Shown here: in pieces, positions 35,467 through 52,861 of the stretch
How the letters are laid out: the number at the start of each line of letters is the position of its first letter
Position numbering within the stretch: position 1 is the first letter of the stretch
Assembly (NCBI RefSeq): GCF_958298935.1
Contig: NC_084930.1
Coordinates: 28,246,001-28,310,000, forward strand
DNA from: Phragmites australis
Lineage: Eukaryota > Streptophyta > Magnoliopsida > Poales > Poaceae
Direction: 5' to 3'
DNA: 64,000 nucleotides
Notes under the pieces: generated by a model
The model's input: only the letters and a program-made list of their open reading frames with translations
Database searches by the model: none
Told to the model about the DNA's origin: nothing
Made by a program: the position numbers and the translations under genes

Positions 35467-38400
35467 GTGGGCGAAGACCTGGAGAACAAGTGGCTCATTG
35501 ACTCGGGTTGTTCATGCCACATGACTGGAGATTCATCATGGTTCTCCAACCTCACCCCTGTGAAGCGACATAAGTACATCACATGCGGGGATTATCAGAA
35601 AGGAAGGGTGAAAGCCAAGGGTATGGTAAGGGTGAATGAGAGTTTCACTCTCAAGGATGTAGCTTTGGTGGAGCATCTGGGTTATAACCTTCTCTCTGTA
35701 TCTTAATTGTTGGATGAGGACTTGGAAGTTCGTTTCAAAGTGATACTTCTTGAGTTCTCGATTCTTCTGGCACTTTGATTTGTAAGATTTCTCGAGTTAG
35801 GAGAGTTTTTGAAGCTGATTTTTTTTAGTCTCTTGGTTCTTCTTGTTGCTTGATTGCTTAACCTTCTTTTGAGCTTTAGATGTGGCATAAGAGACTAGGG
35901 CACATGAGCTTTGATTTTCTTACTCGTTTAAGTGCCCTAGGCTTGATCCAAGAATTGCCAAGCTCAAATTTGAGAAGAATCTTGTTTGTGCTCCTTGTCA
36001 GCATGGCAAGATGGTTGCTGCCTTCCACCCACTAGTAAATTTGGTGATGACTGAACGACCAGGAAAACTTCTCCATATGGACACTGTTAGTCCTTCTCAA
36101 GTTCGTTTGGTGGGTGGAAAGTGATATATTCTTGTTATTATTGATGATTTCTCTCGCTACTCTTGGGTCTTCTTTCTTATGAGCAAGGATGAAGTGTTCT
36201 CATACTTTCAGAACTTAGCTTTGAGATTGTTCAAGAACTCCCTGGTGCATTGAAACTAATTCGTAGTAATAATGGCACTGAGTTCAAAAATAATCTTTTT
36301 TATGCTTTCTGTCTGAAGGATGGCATTGAGCATCAATTTTTTGCCCTGTGCGTTCCTCAACAGAATGGCATGGTTGAAAGGAGGAACAGAACTTTGGTGG
36401 AGATGGCTAGGACGATGCTCAATGAGCATAGGATCCTATGAGGTTTTGGGCTGAGGCTATAAGCATAGCGTGCTACATCTCCAATCGGATTTTCTTACGC
36501 TCGATCTTAAATTTGACTTTTTATGAGTTGCGCTTTGGGAGGAAGCCGAAGGTTTAACATTTGAGAGTCTTTGGTTGCAAGTGCTTCATCCTAAAGCGTG
36601 AAAATCTTAACAACTTCGAATCGCATTCTTCCAATGGTATTTTTTTGGGGTATTCTCCTCATGGTCATTCTTACAGGGTCTTTAATTTTGACACTAACAC
36701 CATCATGGAGTCATGTGATATGACCTTTGATGAAACAACTCCATGTGCGAGTTCTATCTTTGAGTGTGCAGGTGATCAAAAGATAAGTAAAAGCATCTTT
36801 GTAGATGGCGACCTTACAGCTCTCTGTGAGGACGAGGATGATCCACTATTCCCCTCGACCACACCTGCTTCAGAGCTAGCACCTGTTTCTTCTACTCCAG
36901 CAAAGAGTCCTGCAGTGTCTACTTCCACTTCAACTGCTCTCGAGCCTGCACCAGCACAAGGTGAGGGGGAGTTCACTCTAGGCGTGAGGCCCCTCAACAC
37001 ATTCAGCGGTGACACCTTCCACACATGATGATCGGAGATTTTGATAAGAGGGTAACGAGGTCCAAGACCGCTTCTCGTACTTATTTTACTGATTCTATAT
37101 TCGTTACTTCTTTTGAGCCCCATGATGTTGGACATGCTCTTTCTGATTCGAGTTGGGTCAATGCCATTCATTAAGAGTTAGAAAATTTTGAGAAAAACCA
37201 AGTTTGGATCCTTGTAAAGCCACCTCCCAATATTTGCACCATAGGCACAAAATAGGTTTTTAAAAATAAACAAGGGGAGGATGGATCTGTAGTGAGAAAT
37301 AAGGCTAGACTAGTGGCTCAGGGTTTCATTCAGGTAAGGGGGATATACTTTGGTGAAATCTTTGCACCCGTAGCTAGGCTAGAAGCCATTAGGATCCTTC
37401 TTGCATTCGCAACTTCCAAAAATTTCAAGTTGTATCAAATGGATGTCAATAGTGCTTTCCTAAACTGTTTCATTCAGGAAGAGGTGTGTGTCAAGCAACC
37501 CTAGGCTTTGAGCATCCTAAATATCCACATAAAGTTTACAAGCTTAGAAAGGCTCTGTATAGGTTTAAGCAGGCACCTAGAGCTTGGTATGATAGGCTTA
37601 GGTCTTCTTGATAAAGCATGGGTATGTGATGGGGTCAGCTGATAAAACTTGATTCACTCTCAGTCATGGTAATGATTTCTTACTTGTTTAGATTTACGTG
37701 GATGATATCATTTTTAGTGGCTCTTCTCATGCACTTGTGGCCAAGTTTGCAGAAACTATGAGCAGAGAGTTCGAGATGTCGATGATGCGCGAGCTCAACT
37801 TCTTCCTTGGGCTGCAAATCAAGAAATGCAAGTGAGGTACATTTATCCACCAAATGAAGTACACTAAGTATTTGTTGAAGAAGTTCAACATGAGCGATGC
37901 AAAGCCATTGGCAACATCGATGACTATCTTGATCGTGCTTGATCCAGATGAAGATGGCGAAGAGGTGGACCAGTAGGAGTACATGAGCATGATTGGTTCC
38001 CTTCTGTACCTGACGGCGACAAGACCAAACATCTACTTCATCGTCTGCTTCTGTGCTCGCTTCCAGGCTTCACCGGTGAAATGCATTCTAAGATATCTCA
38101 AGCACAGTCTCGAGTATGAACTTCGGTTTTCTGCTTCTTCTTCGCTTTCTCTTCAAGGTTTTTTCGATGCGGATTTTGCTGGTTGTAGAATTGATAGGAA
38201 GAGTACTTCTCGTACCTGTCATTTCTTGGGTACTTCTCTTGTATGCTGGTCTTCTTTCAAGCAGTTTAGCGTTGTGTAGTCTACTACTAAAGCTGAATAT
38301 GTAGCTGTTGCTCATAGATTTTATGGATGGTTACTACCTTGAGAGATTTTGGGCAGGATTTTAGGAGTGTGCCTCTTTTGTGTGACAACACCAGTGCTAT

Positions 38401-38570
38401 CAGCTTAGCCAACAACCTAGTTCAATACTCTAGAACCAAATATATAGATGTGAGATTTTACTTTTTGAGAGACCACAATAAGAAGGGAGACATAAACTTG
38501 ACATACATTGATACCCAACATTAGCTAGCCGATATTTTCACCAAAGCTCTTAATGCCACCAGATTTTGCC
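35467..38570 (+). pseudogene. copia pol (protease-integrase-RT-RNase H), broken
   Basis: The protease has the catalytic triplet in WLIDSGCSCHMTG (about 35497-35530). Integrase begins with HHCC finger pieces MWHKRLGHMSFDFL (35881) and CAPCQHGK (about 35985). Its core has the first Asp in HMDTV, the second catalytic Asp replaced by Asn (RSNNGTEF, about 36263) and Glu in QNGMVERRNR. RT segments are ARLVAQGF, FAPVARLEAIRI, LYQMDVNSAFLN and IYVDDI (37692-37709), with a TAG just before the last. The RNase H part is FFDADFAGCRIDRKSTS (about 38160) and TTKAEYVAVA after another TAG. Many stops and frame changes. Non-functional. Confidence 0.85.
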
Positions 38571-39949
38571 TATTTAAGAGGAGAGCTTAGAGTGCGCCAT
38601 CCCTATAACATTTTGTGAGGAGGAATTGCTCTTGTAAATACTCTATCTTACTTTTGTTGCATTTGTATCACATAGCATCATGTAAGATACTTAAGATAGT
38701 TGAGCTTCACTTATATGTTCATTGTATTTTCTTATATTAGTTGTGAATTTATGCTAAGTGTAGTGAATGTATAACAATTTGTGCAAGCTTAGTCTCTTAT
38801 TGAAATATGGTATAAAATATATTGAGCAAGCTTGTCTTTTCTAAGAATGAATTTGAAATATGAACATAATCTCCTGTCACATTTGAGTATTTGTTTTAGC
38901 TTGATCAGTGCTTAAATTAGGACTACTTATGTGAAAAGCTTGTGCTAGGCCGTTTTGTTCAGTTCAACAGATTGGAGGTCTTTGACATTTATCTGTGTAA
39001 ATGTTTAGCCCATGATTAACTCTTGAGAAAGCATGTGCTATTTTGTGTCACACAGGCACAACTTGTTTTGACTTTGTGAAAAATTGCATATCTTGAATTC
39101 TATGTTGAGCAAATAAAATGAACGATCATATTATGAGCTAAATTTAAATCCAATATCGTGGCTTAACGCTCATGTGGTTTGCTAAAGAAGTAAACCTGTG
39201 ATTGCTTAAGTTCACATGAGGATAGTAACATGATCAAAATGCTAAAGCTAAAATTATGCTTTTTATTGTGCTAAGAATGATTTTATTTCATCTTGTAAAA
39301 CTAAGGCCTGGATTGATATGTGGGTGTTTACATAGCCCGTCAAGATGAACTTGGTTTCCTAGTTTGAGTTTGATATAATACTAGAGTCTCAAATCTTTAC
39401 ACTGATAATGAAACTGTGGATGCTCTTGTGGTGATATCTTTTGAATAATTGAATAACATGATCAAAACTTGCTATACTTTGGTGTTTGTGACATGGAATC
39501 ATTTTGAGACTTTGTGCGCCTTTGAGTTATGTTGTTCACTCTTTATAGTCCTTTAACATCTCTAGTACCTGCAAGTGCTTTGTGATCTATATGTGCAGCT
39601 TTATAGTTTTGCATTTCATTTGCATCTTCATGCTTTGCATAATGTTTGGTTCTTGATGTTTGCATTACCAAAGGGGAAGAATAATATGCATTAATCCACA
39701 AAAACAAATCTTCATGATGAAAGGTAGAGGAAATCTATAATGAAAAATGTGCATTCTTCAAGGGGGAGCATGAGCATTTGCATTTGAGCTTTTGAGGTTT
39801 TTGGATTGCCTCTCTTCTCTTCTCGTTCCTTTGCAATCCTTCTTATGCTAAGTGATGTTCTTACTCTTTCTCGAGTTTTTGTCAATTGGATGAGCTTCTT
39901 GTGTGATCTTTAAACCTTCCTTTGTTCTTTGTGATATTGTCAATGCACT
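38571..39949 (+). other. Non-coding tail of the family B element
   Basis: About 1.4 kb between RNase H and the 3' LTR with no open frame of note. Lineages with long 3' internal regions sometimes carry an extra envelope-like gene here. I see none. Confidence 0.6.
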
Positions 39950-39953
39950 CATC

Positions 39954-39963
39954 AAGGAGGAGA
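39954..39963 (+). other. Polypurine tract
   Basis: AAGGAGGAGA lies one base before the 3' LTR (TGAGAAACC). This is the plus-strand primer position and confirms + orientation. Confidence 0.8.
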
Positions 39964-39964
39964 T

Positions 39965-41987
39965 TGAGAAACCAAGTTGAGATATACATTGGTTTATAAT
40001 TTTTGATGAGTGATTGACAATGTGTGGCTTTTGTTGAGTGTCCATCTGATTACAAACGTATAGTTATGTATGCAATGATTGATCTTGTCTAACCAAAGTA
40101 GCAAAGAATTGGACATTATGTCATTGTCTCGGTGCAGGAAGATTACACTCACCGGATAGTCCGGTGTGAGGATATTTAACCTCACTGGATAGTCCGATGT
40201 GTGTCAGTTGTGAGCACCGGAGTTTTTTCAGCGCAGAGGCAGAGAAAAAATTATTCACCGGAAGGTCCGGTGTGAGTGAGAGTGAGTATCATACTAATTC
40301 CTGCAGAGAAGGATTTTTTACGCTAAATTTGGAGAGAGCGCCAGATGGTCCAATGTTGGCAATAGGTGCAATCGGACTAATATTTTCAGAAGGGCTAAAA
40401 TGTGTGCACCAGGAGTAGTTGTACTTACCAGAAGGTCCGGTGTGTGCAATGTTAAACACCGGAAGTTTTTCAATGCAGAGGGCAAGTTAAAGGTGCCAGA
40501 TGGTCCGATGTTGGCACTGTGAGCATCGGAAGTGGTCACCAGACTAATTTTTTCAAAGAGGAATACAAACCGGGCTCCAGTAGAATTGTACTCATCGGAT
40601 GGTCTAGTGTTGCACTGGTGTGAACGTTGTACCATCCGATGTTCATATTTTTGTTACGTCTAATCTTTATCAACTTGATTTTGATTTGGACTAATATTTG
40701 ATGATGTTATATGGTTCTTGAGATGCATGTTTGCTTGTCTAATGATGTGCAGGTGTTGGATGCAACTTGACGGTCAAAGGTGGGTGATCAGGGCTAACCG
40801 GGGTGCTTGTTGCTGGACGATAAAGGAGGCCGAACGGAGTCAAGGATGATACTAGTTATATACATGGTGGTCAAGCAAAGCATGAGGTGAATGATGAAGA
40901 TGGCGTATTGATAAAGTTAAGTGAAGGGGATGCCGGTGTAAATGACAAGGTGGCCCGAAGGATCGGGAGTGGGAGAGACTTATCGGCAATCAAGATCGCA
41001 AGACGAAGGACACACGTCAATATCGGAAGACTTGCTTAAGGTCAAAGCAAGCAGCTATGAGTCACTCCCTGAGAAATGTGCAAGTCGGTTTCCCGATTTG
41101 ACCACAAAAATGCGGACGGATGGAGTGCACGTGGTATCATCGTGAAACTTGTGTCGAGATAAAGTTAAGTCGTGAAGGCGCCACGGTCGTCCAATGGATG
41201 GAGGAGAAAATAGACTAAAATATCCTGATAGTAGGTATGAATATACTATAAGAGAGGGGTATTTTGGGAACAATCAAGAAAATTTATGGGTCAAGTTTCC
41301 TAGGTTATAAATAGAGGGGTATGGTTGGTTGAGAATGTATCCCTTGAGTCATTTACAAGAGAGCCTTGTGCTAGGATTTTATAGGAGATTAAGATAAGTG
41401 CTTAGCCTATGTAATAGGTGAAAGTTTTGATAGATAAATCTTTGTAATTCATCTAAAATATGGCTGATCTCTTTGAGTGATGAAGTTTATATTTTTGTAT
41501 ATGCTTGAATTCCCCTCCTTCTAGTTTCCCTCTATTAGTTCCCTTGCAAGTTTGCAAGTTTTTCGGTTTTCGGTTTTGATTTTCGTTTTAATTTTTTGGT
41601 TAAAATTTCAGCACCTTTTGAGGGTTTTTTTTTTGCTAGAGGCATAAAATTTACATACGCACGCTTATGTGATGGGGTCTTGAATTCCCTTGCCTCTAGA
41701 CAATTAATTTGATGAGTTTCGTTGTTTGGTGCTTATCTTTTTTTTCTTTGCAAGTTGTGATCTTTCGAGTGCTAAGACACATGGATTGATATTAAATGTA
41801 ACCTATGGTTGATATACCATCTATGGAGTCGTATTGTCTCGAATTTCTCCAGTTAAAACTTTTCTCTATTTTTACTTCCGCTTAAATTTAAGTATGTTAG
41901 GTGATCCAAATAGGAGAAAACTATCAATTTTAAAAAAATTATTAAAACATTTATTCACCCTCTCTAATCATCAATTTTATTCCTACA
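39965..41987 (+). repeat. 3' LTR, family B
   Basis: 2,023 bp starting TGAGAAACCAAGTTGAG and ending TTTTATTCCTACA. Same CCGG-palindrome arrays as the 5' LTR (40145-40640). Confidence 0.85.
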
Positions 41988-41992
41988 AGTGA

Positions 41993-42942
41993 TATATCTT
42001 TCACTAATGAGAAAGTTATTCCTCTCACTAGTATGTGGTGTCTGCAAACAGACACACACTTGTTCGATGTGTATTGAAATTAGCACACTCCTCTCAATAG
42101 GTGGTGCACATGGGCAGTGTAATAATCTCATCAAATAACAGTGCTTACTTGATGGGAGATGCCAGGTGAAAATCCTCCTCCACGGAGTCGTTGTCAAGAA
42201 GCATGTTGTTTGTGTGAGCTTCGGCTCTGGGGCATGTTCGCCTTCGTCTGCGCGGGCCAAAACCAATCAACGCGCACCCTAATTCCCCTCCGCCAGCCAA
42301 CACGCCCTACTTGGCCCACCATAATTTTGAGATTTGGCCCAGTTGGCTGGGCACCTCCTTCCCCTCTACTATTTATATTTTTCTTGGCGTCAAAAAAAAT
42401 ATATATATTTCTTTCTAGAAAGCGAAATAGACTTTTCTTCCTTCCAAAATCCAAATACATTCCTAAAAAATCCTCCAAAAAATTCAAATTGTATTTGTTC
42501 TACTAGATTTTCGGTTCCGTGTGTTAAATTGTGGTGTTCTATTATATTACAGATGATGTTCTACCCTTTCATTTGCGATGTTCCACTAGTCTATTAATAT
42601 TGCTCCACTAGTATATAGCTCATGTTCCATTAGGTCACAGACAATGTTCTATAGGTTATTTATATTGCTCTGCAAGTGCATAGAGAACAACTAAAAAAAG
42701 AAAGAAACAATTTGAAAACTGAAAAATGAATATATTTTTGGAAACAGGAAATTTAATGAACTAATTAAAATCAAATAAGAAAATATTTAAAAGAAAATGA
42801 GAAGAAGGAAATAAACTACCATAATAGAAAGAAGAGAAAACCTAGGCCAACGCACTCAAACACGCTACCTGGCCAATCTTACATGTTATCTGGACTGGAA
42901 AAAGCACACCTGAGCCGAATATGCATGCTACTTCGGCTGAAT
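41993..42942. other. Intergenic DNA, nothing recognised
   Basis: AT-rich text with a weakly repeated phrase GATGTTC.AC./TGTTCCA at 42540-42660. No gene, TIR or domain seen. Confidence 0.4.
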
Positions 42943-42957
42943 AACACGCTCGGCTAT

Positions 42958-43270
42958 GCGAATGCGTTCGTTGTGCATTGGTTGTTTCCCCAGTGGGCGA
43001 GCAACCGGTTGTGAGTTCGACTCCCGGCCTCACATCAGGGTTTGTTCCCGTAAATAGAATTCTTTCAAATAGCCTCAAGCATAAGTGGATCACAATGAAA
43101 GCGTGGTGTGCTCGTCGCTTACGGAACCAGAGGCTTCGTGATTATCTTTAGTAGATGTTGTATAGGTTGTAGGTCTAATGTGTCTTAGGGTGTGTATGTG
43201 TAGGGTGTTGTATGTGTTTTAGTGTACGTTTAGATACTACAGCTTGTACCCCAATGTTGAGGCTAAAAAA
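42958..43270 (+). mobile_element. SINE-like retroposon with 15-bp TSD
   Basis: A body of about 310 bp is flanked by AACACGCTCGGCTAT (42943-42957) and AACACGCTGGGCTAT (43270-43284), matching at 14 of 15, and ends in a short A run. Near 43010 it contains TGAGTTCGACTCCC, which fits a tRNA-type B box (pol III promoter). An A box is not clear. A 5'-truncated LINE is the alternative. Confidence 0.6.
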
Positions 43271-43284
43271 ACACGCTGGGCTAT

Positions 43285-43969
43285 ATAGCGGGAGGGATGC
43301 ACAGCGGCGGCGATTGCCATTCAGCTTTGGAAGGTAGAGGAGCATAGTCCAAAGTCGAAACAAAAGTTCAAACAGTGAATATTGTACGTTTGATCCCATC
43401 TGAAGGCTATGATTAATCCTATCATCCTACCAATAGAGGTTTTATTTCGTGATATTTTATAGCAACACATGGGTTTTCTACAAATCAACCTCTCCGTTGG
43501 TGGAATGGTGGGATCAACTATAGCATTTGAATGAGCATTGGATGAGCGATATTCGCTATTTATACATTTTCACACATTTGCTTGTTTACACCGAAGATTT
43601 TCCAAACAAAAGTGTTCTAAAACGAGCCCAAATTCATCCTACAAACACACACAAGAAAACGCCTATTAGGCCCAACGCTCCACAGGCCGTAGCCCTACAT
43701 CCAATCGGTCCAAGGCCCAAGCGCCCTCCACACACAGGGGTGTACGGACGCATCTGACCGAGAGGTCGAGACCATAAACGAAATCCACCGTCACGTGTGA
43801 AGGACCCGTCCCGGGCGTCGCAGAGCCACTGGAGACACACGTCTACGGCCTACGGGGTCCACGAAGATAAGCTTCCGCCGGTCTCCGCTCCCTTCCCCCG
43901 CACCGCTCGCCGCGCGCTCTCGTGACGGTCCCGCCCGCATCCTCCCTCCCTACCCCGGCGACCGCGGCG
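43285..43969 (+). promoter_or_regulatory. DHAR upstream region with a G-box
   Basis: CACGTG at 43792-43797 in the context TCACGTGTGA is a G-box/ABRE-type core about 175 bp before the start codon. There is no TATA box at a suitable distance. The last 100 bp are GC- and pyrimidine-rich, as in many plastid-protein genes. Light, ABA or stress control would be inference only. Confidence 0.4.
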
Positions 43970-48553
<4,584 letters not shown>

Positions 48554-48830
48554 ATCACATTTGTGAAGTAAGACATTCAGGTAAACTGCATATATTCCCT
48601 GTATAGAAGGAAGAACATTTTCATGTTAAGACTTCCTTGGTCTGCTATTTTGCCTTTGTTGAAATAATGATGATAGGATGCACGGGTCATACTTGTCTAG
48701 TGAACCAGAAATATGGGGGCTTTCTTAGGCTTGCTATTGGCTGACAATATTTCTACCATATGTATAATTGAATTTGTCTAAAAATACAAACTAATTTTCA
48801 AATATGCAGCGGATTATCTAGCCGAGCAAT
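48554..48830 (+). other. DHAR 3' UTR, possible UTR intron 48581-48809
   Basis: A good donor (CATTCAG|GTAAACTGC) 28 bp after the stop pairs with an acceptor AATATGCAG|CGGATT at 48809/48810. A 3' UTR intron is therefore plausible. An AATAAT at 48663-48668 could instead end an unspliced transcript. Confidence 0.3.
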
Positions 48831-51303
48831 TGTGTGGGCAATTCTGCTACTTGCTAATGATACAAGGGAAGATTAGCATCTGTTGTTGATAGTTAAGAGC
48901 ACTCCAATTGTAGCTGTACCCCTGATGGGCTAATGATTGTGTGGTGTTTTAGTCTTTGGCCTTTTAATTTCTGAACTATGTTAGGCTAGAAGCTGGGTGC
49001 AGCTCAGCAACTGCTGTGGTGGTGCCTCCTACCATAATCAAGGCCCGTTAAGACGTCAACCAATATATCTTCATGGTTCATACTATTCTCTTTCTGAACT
49101 AGGGCATGGGCTCTGGTTATTCATATGTAGAAAGTAAATAGAAGATAATATCATTATGATGTTTAGCTTCTTTGACAACACTTTGCAGCCGGACCATCAT
49201 ATAATATCTTAACTGTTTTGATTTTCCTGGAACATTATTTAGTTGTTTAAGGTTCAGTTGTAAACAAAGTAACAAAATATAACGACAAGTGTTTCTATTT
49301 TACCGAACTGGCTATCACAGTGCTATATCCTGTATCGTTCTGAACAGACCCCACCAGTTGACACTCCATCTGAGCTGGTAGTGAATGTCTGTTGGAGAGT
49401 GAGAATCTACCATTCTACTGTTTACGATAGAGATATGTGCTGTCAATCTTTGCGTAAATCAGTTGCACGTGATGTACAACTGATTTTAATAGAGACGTGC
49501 CAATGTGAATGGCTTATCATGTCACGTTATATTTCTTTCTTATTAGGAGAGACATGGCTATCAGAGGATCTAGGTGACCAAGTTTCATCACATGTGTCTG
49601 TAGTCTGTACGTGAAAGGTGGTGGATTTTAATTGGAATTTTCCAGAGCGTAGCTTGGAAGGTATTCCTATCTGGTCTCCTTTGCTTCGTGTCAAATGGAA
49701 AATGTCAATAAAAATCAGAGACCTCTCATGCCATTGAGAATTCTTGTTGAACCTCATCTTTGTTGAAAAGAAGAAAGGCTTTGTTGTTGCTGCTGCTGCG
49801 GCTGTTGTTGTATAACTGTTCTGCATCATAACAATGTTTATTTAGCAAGTTACTTGCCAAAACCGATAATCTATGATACGGAACGACTTTCTGGCGAAAT
49901 GATGAAAGATGAAAAACGGTCTATCTATTTCAATGCATAGCTATTGTTGATCCTTGTGATTTAAGGATGCGATCGCAGAATCACTGAATGTTAGCTGCAA
50001 GGATGTAATCATTTGGCCTAATCCTAGGCCCCACAGAAGTGGGATACCTTTCTGCTGATTTCAAGCTACTAACCTCCAAATATATTTATCCAAGCTTTGC
50101 GTTTGATAAAGCGTCACTGTGCATGAAGCTGGGCGGTCATGTTATTAGTTCCTGTTTCTCTAACACTAGGACACTAACTTAAAGTCGCAATGATTGACAA
50201 GAATTTTGCATTCCATATTGAGGCATGGAAGCGTGGGAATTCCAATTAATCGTGTTTATGCCCGCTGTTGGTGATGTGTGCAAGGTTCTGAAAACACAGC
50301 AGTGCAGGGGTTTCCTATGTGGATTGTCAGTCATATCTCTATGATCTGATTATTACTTTTCCTATAGCTGACATTCACACTGAGTTGACATCAAAGAAAC
50401 CCGTTATGCATTCCACGCAAGCGGGTTCGTTTTCTTTCAACTCCGACCTTCAAATCCTCCGACCAAAAGTGTGCTCGTGTATATAAGATAATATCTCGAA
50501 AAGATGTTGCTTAGACCATGTATCTATCAGTCGTCACTGGTCAGTGTCACAATTATGCTTCACAATGATCTATAGTCTATAGATACAGTGGCCGTCTGGG
50601 AGGATTGTGGATGTCCACCAGCCGCCTCGCACTTCCGAGCGATATGGAGGACAGTTTTAAGTCGCGTCACCTACAAGCCCTTCGTTGCATTGCATAGAAT
50701 GATGAGATTCTCTAGAATGATTGCATGTACACGCCCTTGCTTACATGCAAATGACGCATTCTTTTGCCAGCTGGTTTAGCTCACATCACGGGCTGCATAT
50801 GTTGTATGCAGGCATGTTACTTAGCAAAATCATTGGATGTAACCCGTTGTTCAGAACACTGACAGCCACCGAAACGCCCAGCTCTCTTCTTTTACGCGCG
50901 TTTGTGTTATAGGTATATTGCAGCTGATGCACGAAGCAGCTGTGCTCGTGGAACTTCTCGCAGCTCTGTTTTCTGCCAGTAATCAAGTGGAAATTGAAAA
51001 ACAGCAACCCCAGGTAGCTGTCAGTCTATCACTTCAGCCGATTGCCTGTTGAAGCAAGCCCAGTGTACTTCCGGTGTCACTACCCGAAGCTGATATCACG
51101 TCAGAGTTTGTAGGTTCTCACGTCTCAGAGTAGACTAGCGATGGCGTTCATAAACTTGCTCTAGACTTGGAAGACAGTGTGACTGCTGACAATGTGATTG
51201 CTCATATTGCAGCTCACGGCTCACCGGATCTTTGACGCAAAAGTTCCTTCGTACCCTTCCTGACCATAGCTTTGGTAGATGTGGCTGGGCAACTAGCGTA
51301 GAA
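48831..51303. other. Intergenic DNA, nothing recognised
   Basis: I saw no domain, TIR or tandem repeat beyond a short GTTGTTGCTGCTGCTG trinucleotide tract near 49780-49810. Open frames are short and on both strands. Confidence 0.45.
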
Positions 51304-52438
51304 TAGAGCTGCGACTTGGACCGTGCTAACGGTCCTCTTTGGGCCTTAGGCTCTTCGGGTCGTGACAGACGGCACAAAGAGTTATTTGTGTCGGCTGGGC
51401 TGGTATGAATCATCTCCAGTCTGGCTTAGGCATGATATGAAGGCATGATGGGTCTTATCGTGCCGGGCTGGCATGGCCACGGTATGAGAGCTTGATGTCC
51501 TTTCACGGGTGGTGGTGAGGGTAGGATGAAGATAGGAGCGATATGAGCTTTTATTTTTATATTTTTAAGATTAGTATTTAAATAAATAAATATTTTATAT
51601 AAAGAATTACAGGAATAGACATCTACTGTATAGCCCTTTTAAGAGCAATAAGCATGTTATGATGGTACGAGTACCTCTTACCGTTCTCCTAGAGGCTGGT
51701 TAGACCTCATCCCTATCTTACCATCCTGTACCCCCTCCCCTTTACCGCCCTCTAAGATGGTGGTTAGGCCCCTTGCCACCTACTCAGGAGGTAGTTAGTC
51801 CCCCGCCTCTACCCCACACTATAAAAAGATTGAAATTCAACCAAAATAGTTATTTTAATCCAGAAAAAAAAGAGTAGGGTAGGAGAAGGAGGAAGAGAAG
51901 GGGAGGACAGAAGAGGGAGACAGTACGGTTAAGCTCTATTGTTTTTGCTCTATGAATTTTCAATTTTGGTTTCTAGTACTTTTTCTAGACTTATGTTTAG
52001 ATCTTAGGTTTAGCGATATAAGAATAGTTATATTATATGGGTCCTAGGGTTTAGCAAGATAATAAAAAAAATAAGGTTTTTCTCTCTTTTATAATATATT
52101 GTAAAGATCTAGTTTAATATAGTAGGATAGCCATCAGATATATTATTGTATTTAGAATATGGTAGTTTTGATTATCTAGATTTTCCAAAATATTGATGTA
52201 GGTAATAATTATAGATAATTAGAGATTTTATTAAGTAGATGGGGTTTAATTAGTTTAAATTGGTTTGATTGTTTAGAGCAATATTGATTGTACTAAACTA
52301 AACGAAGTGTTAGATGACCATCGGTTCTAGTAATTTGATCATAGTTTCAATAACCATAAGTATAGTCTTTCAGTATTAACGTTGAACATATTTTCGGATG
52401 TTTTCAGGTATGTTTGATAAACTATATTTTCATATATA

Positions 52439-52763
52439 TTATGTCTGTGGCAGCAAAGTCAAGCGTGGACAATGTAGAGCCACGATGCGCGTGCTCGGCG
52501 GTCGTGGCGACATCAGGTGCCCGCACGACTGCTGTGGCGGGAAGTCAAGCGCGAACCTGAGGAAGTCGGTGCCCGCGGACATGAAGATGTTGGCGGCGAT
52601 GGGGTCGTGGAGGCAGCCAGTGAGGTGCACTTGGGGTATCCCTCCAAGGCGCGTTGCAACAATCGATGATGGAGGAGATAATGTCGGCCAAGGCCTCGCC
52701 CACGATGGACTCCTCGGTGGCCACCTCACCGGTGCACAGCAGGTGGGGGGAGGCCGATGACAA
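52439..52763 (-). other. GC-rich gene-like fragment, unidentified
   Basis: Two overlapping minus-strand open frames (52763-52545 and 52729-52439) give readable protein-like text, for example EVATEESIVGEALADIISSI and IAANIFMSAGTDFLRFALDF. The switch between frames suggests a frameshift in a captured or truncated gene. I do not recognise the family. It lies within the putative hAT-like element. Confidence 0.35.
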
Positions 52764-52861
52764 TGGCCCAGGATGAGAATCCTCCTAGGTCAATCGGACC
52801 TGGACGGATGTAGGTACATGAGGGTGGAGGGTCAAATCTGGTGTGGCAAGGGAGGATGGTT

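Larger units (their letters stand above)
30987..41987 (+). mobile_element. Full-structure copia LTR retrotransposon (family B), coding-dead
   Basis: An 11.0-kb element with the 5' LTR at 30987-32982, a degenerate PBS, a long gag, protease, integrase, RT, RNase H, a non-coding tail, the PPT and the 3' LTR at 39965-41987. The order protease-integrase-RT-RNase H is copia type. The large helical gag with a second zinc-knuckle (CTYCQREGQLVGFC) resembles the SIRE/Opie lineage as I recall it. Flanking 5-mers GGTGG and AGTGA agree at 3 of 5 and could be a decayed duplication. Numerous stops and frameshifts make it immobile. Confidence 0.85.

Noticed and set aside
38571..39949. Envelope-like third gene in the family B element
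   Set aside because: No open frame longer than about 65 codons and no membrane-protein pattern.
42990..43030. Possible tRNA gene
   Set aside because: Only the B-box-like segment is present. No cloverleaf or clear A box, and the flanking duplication points to a SINE-like retroposon.
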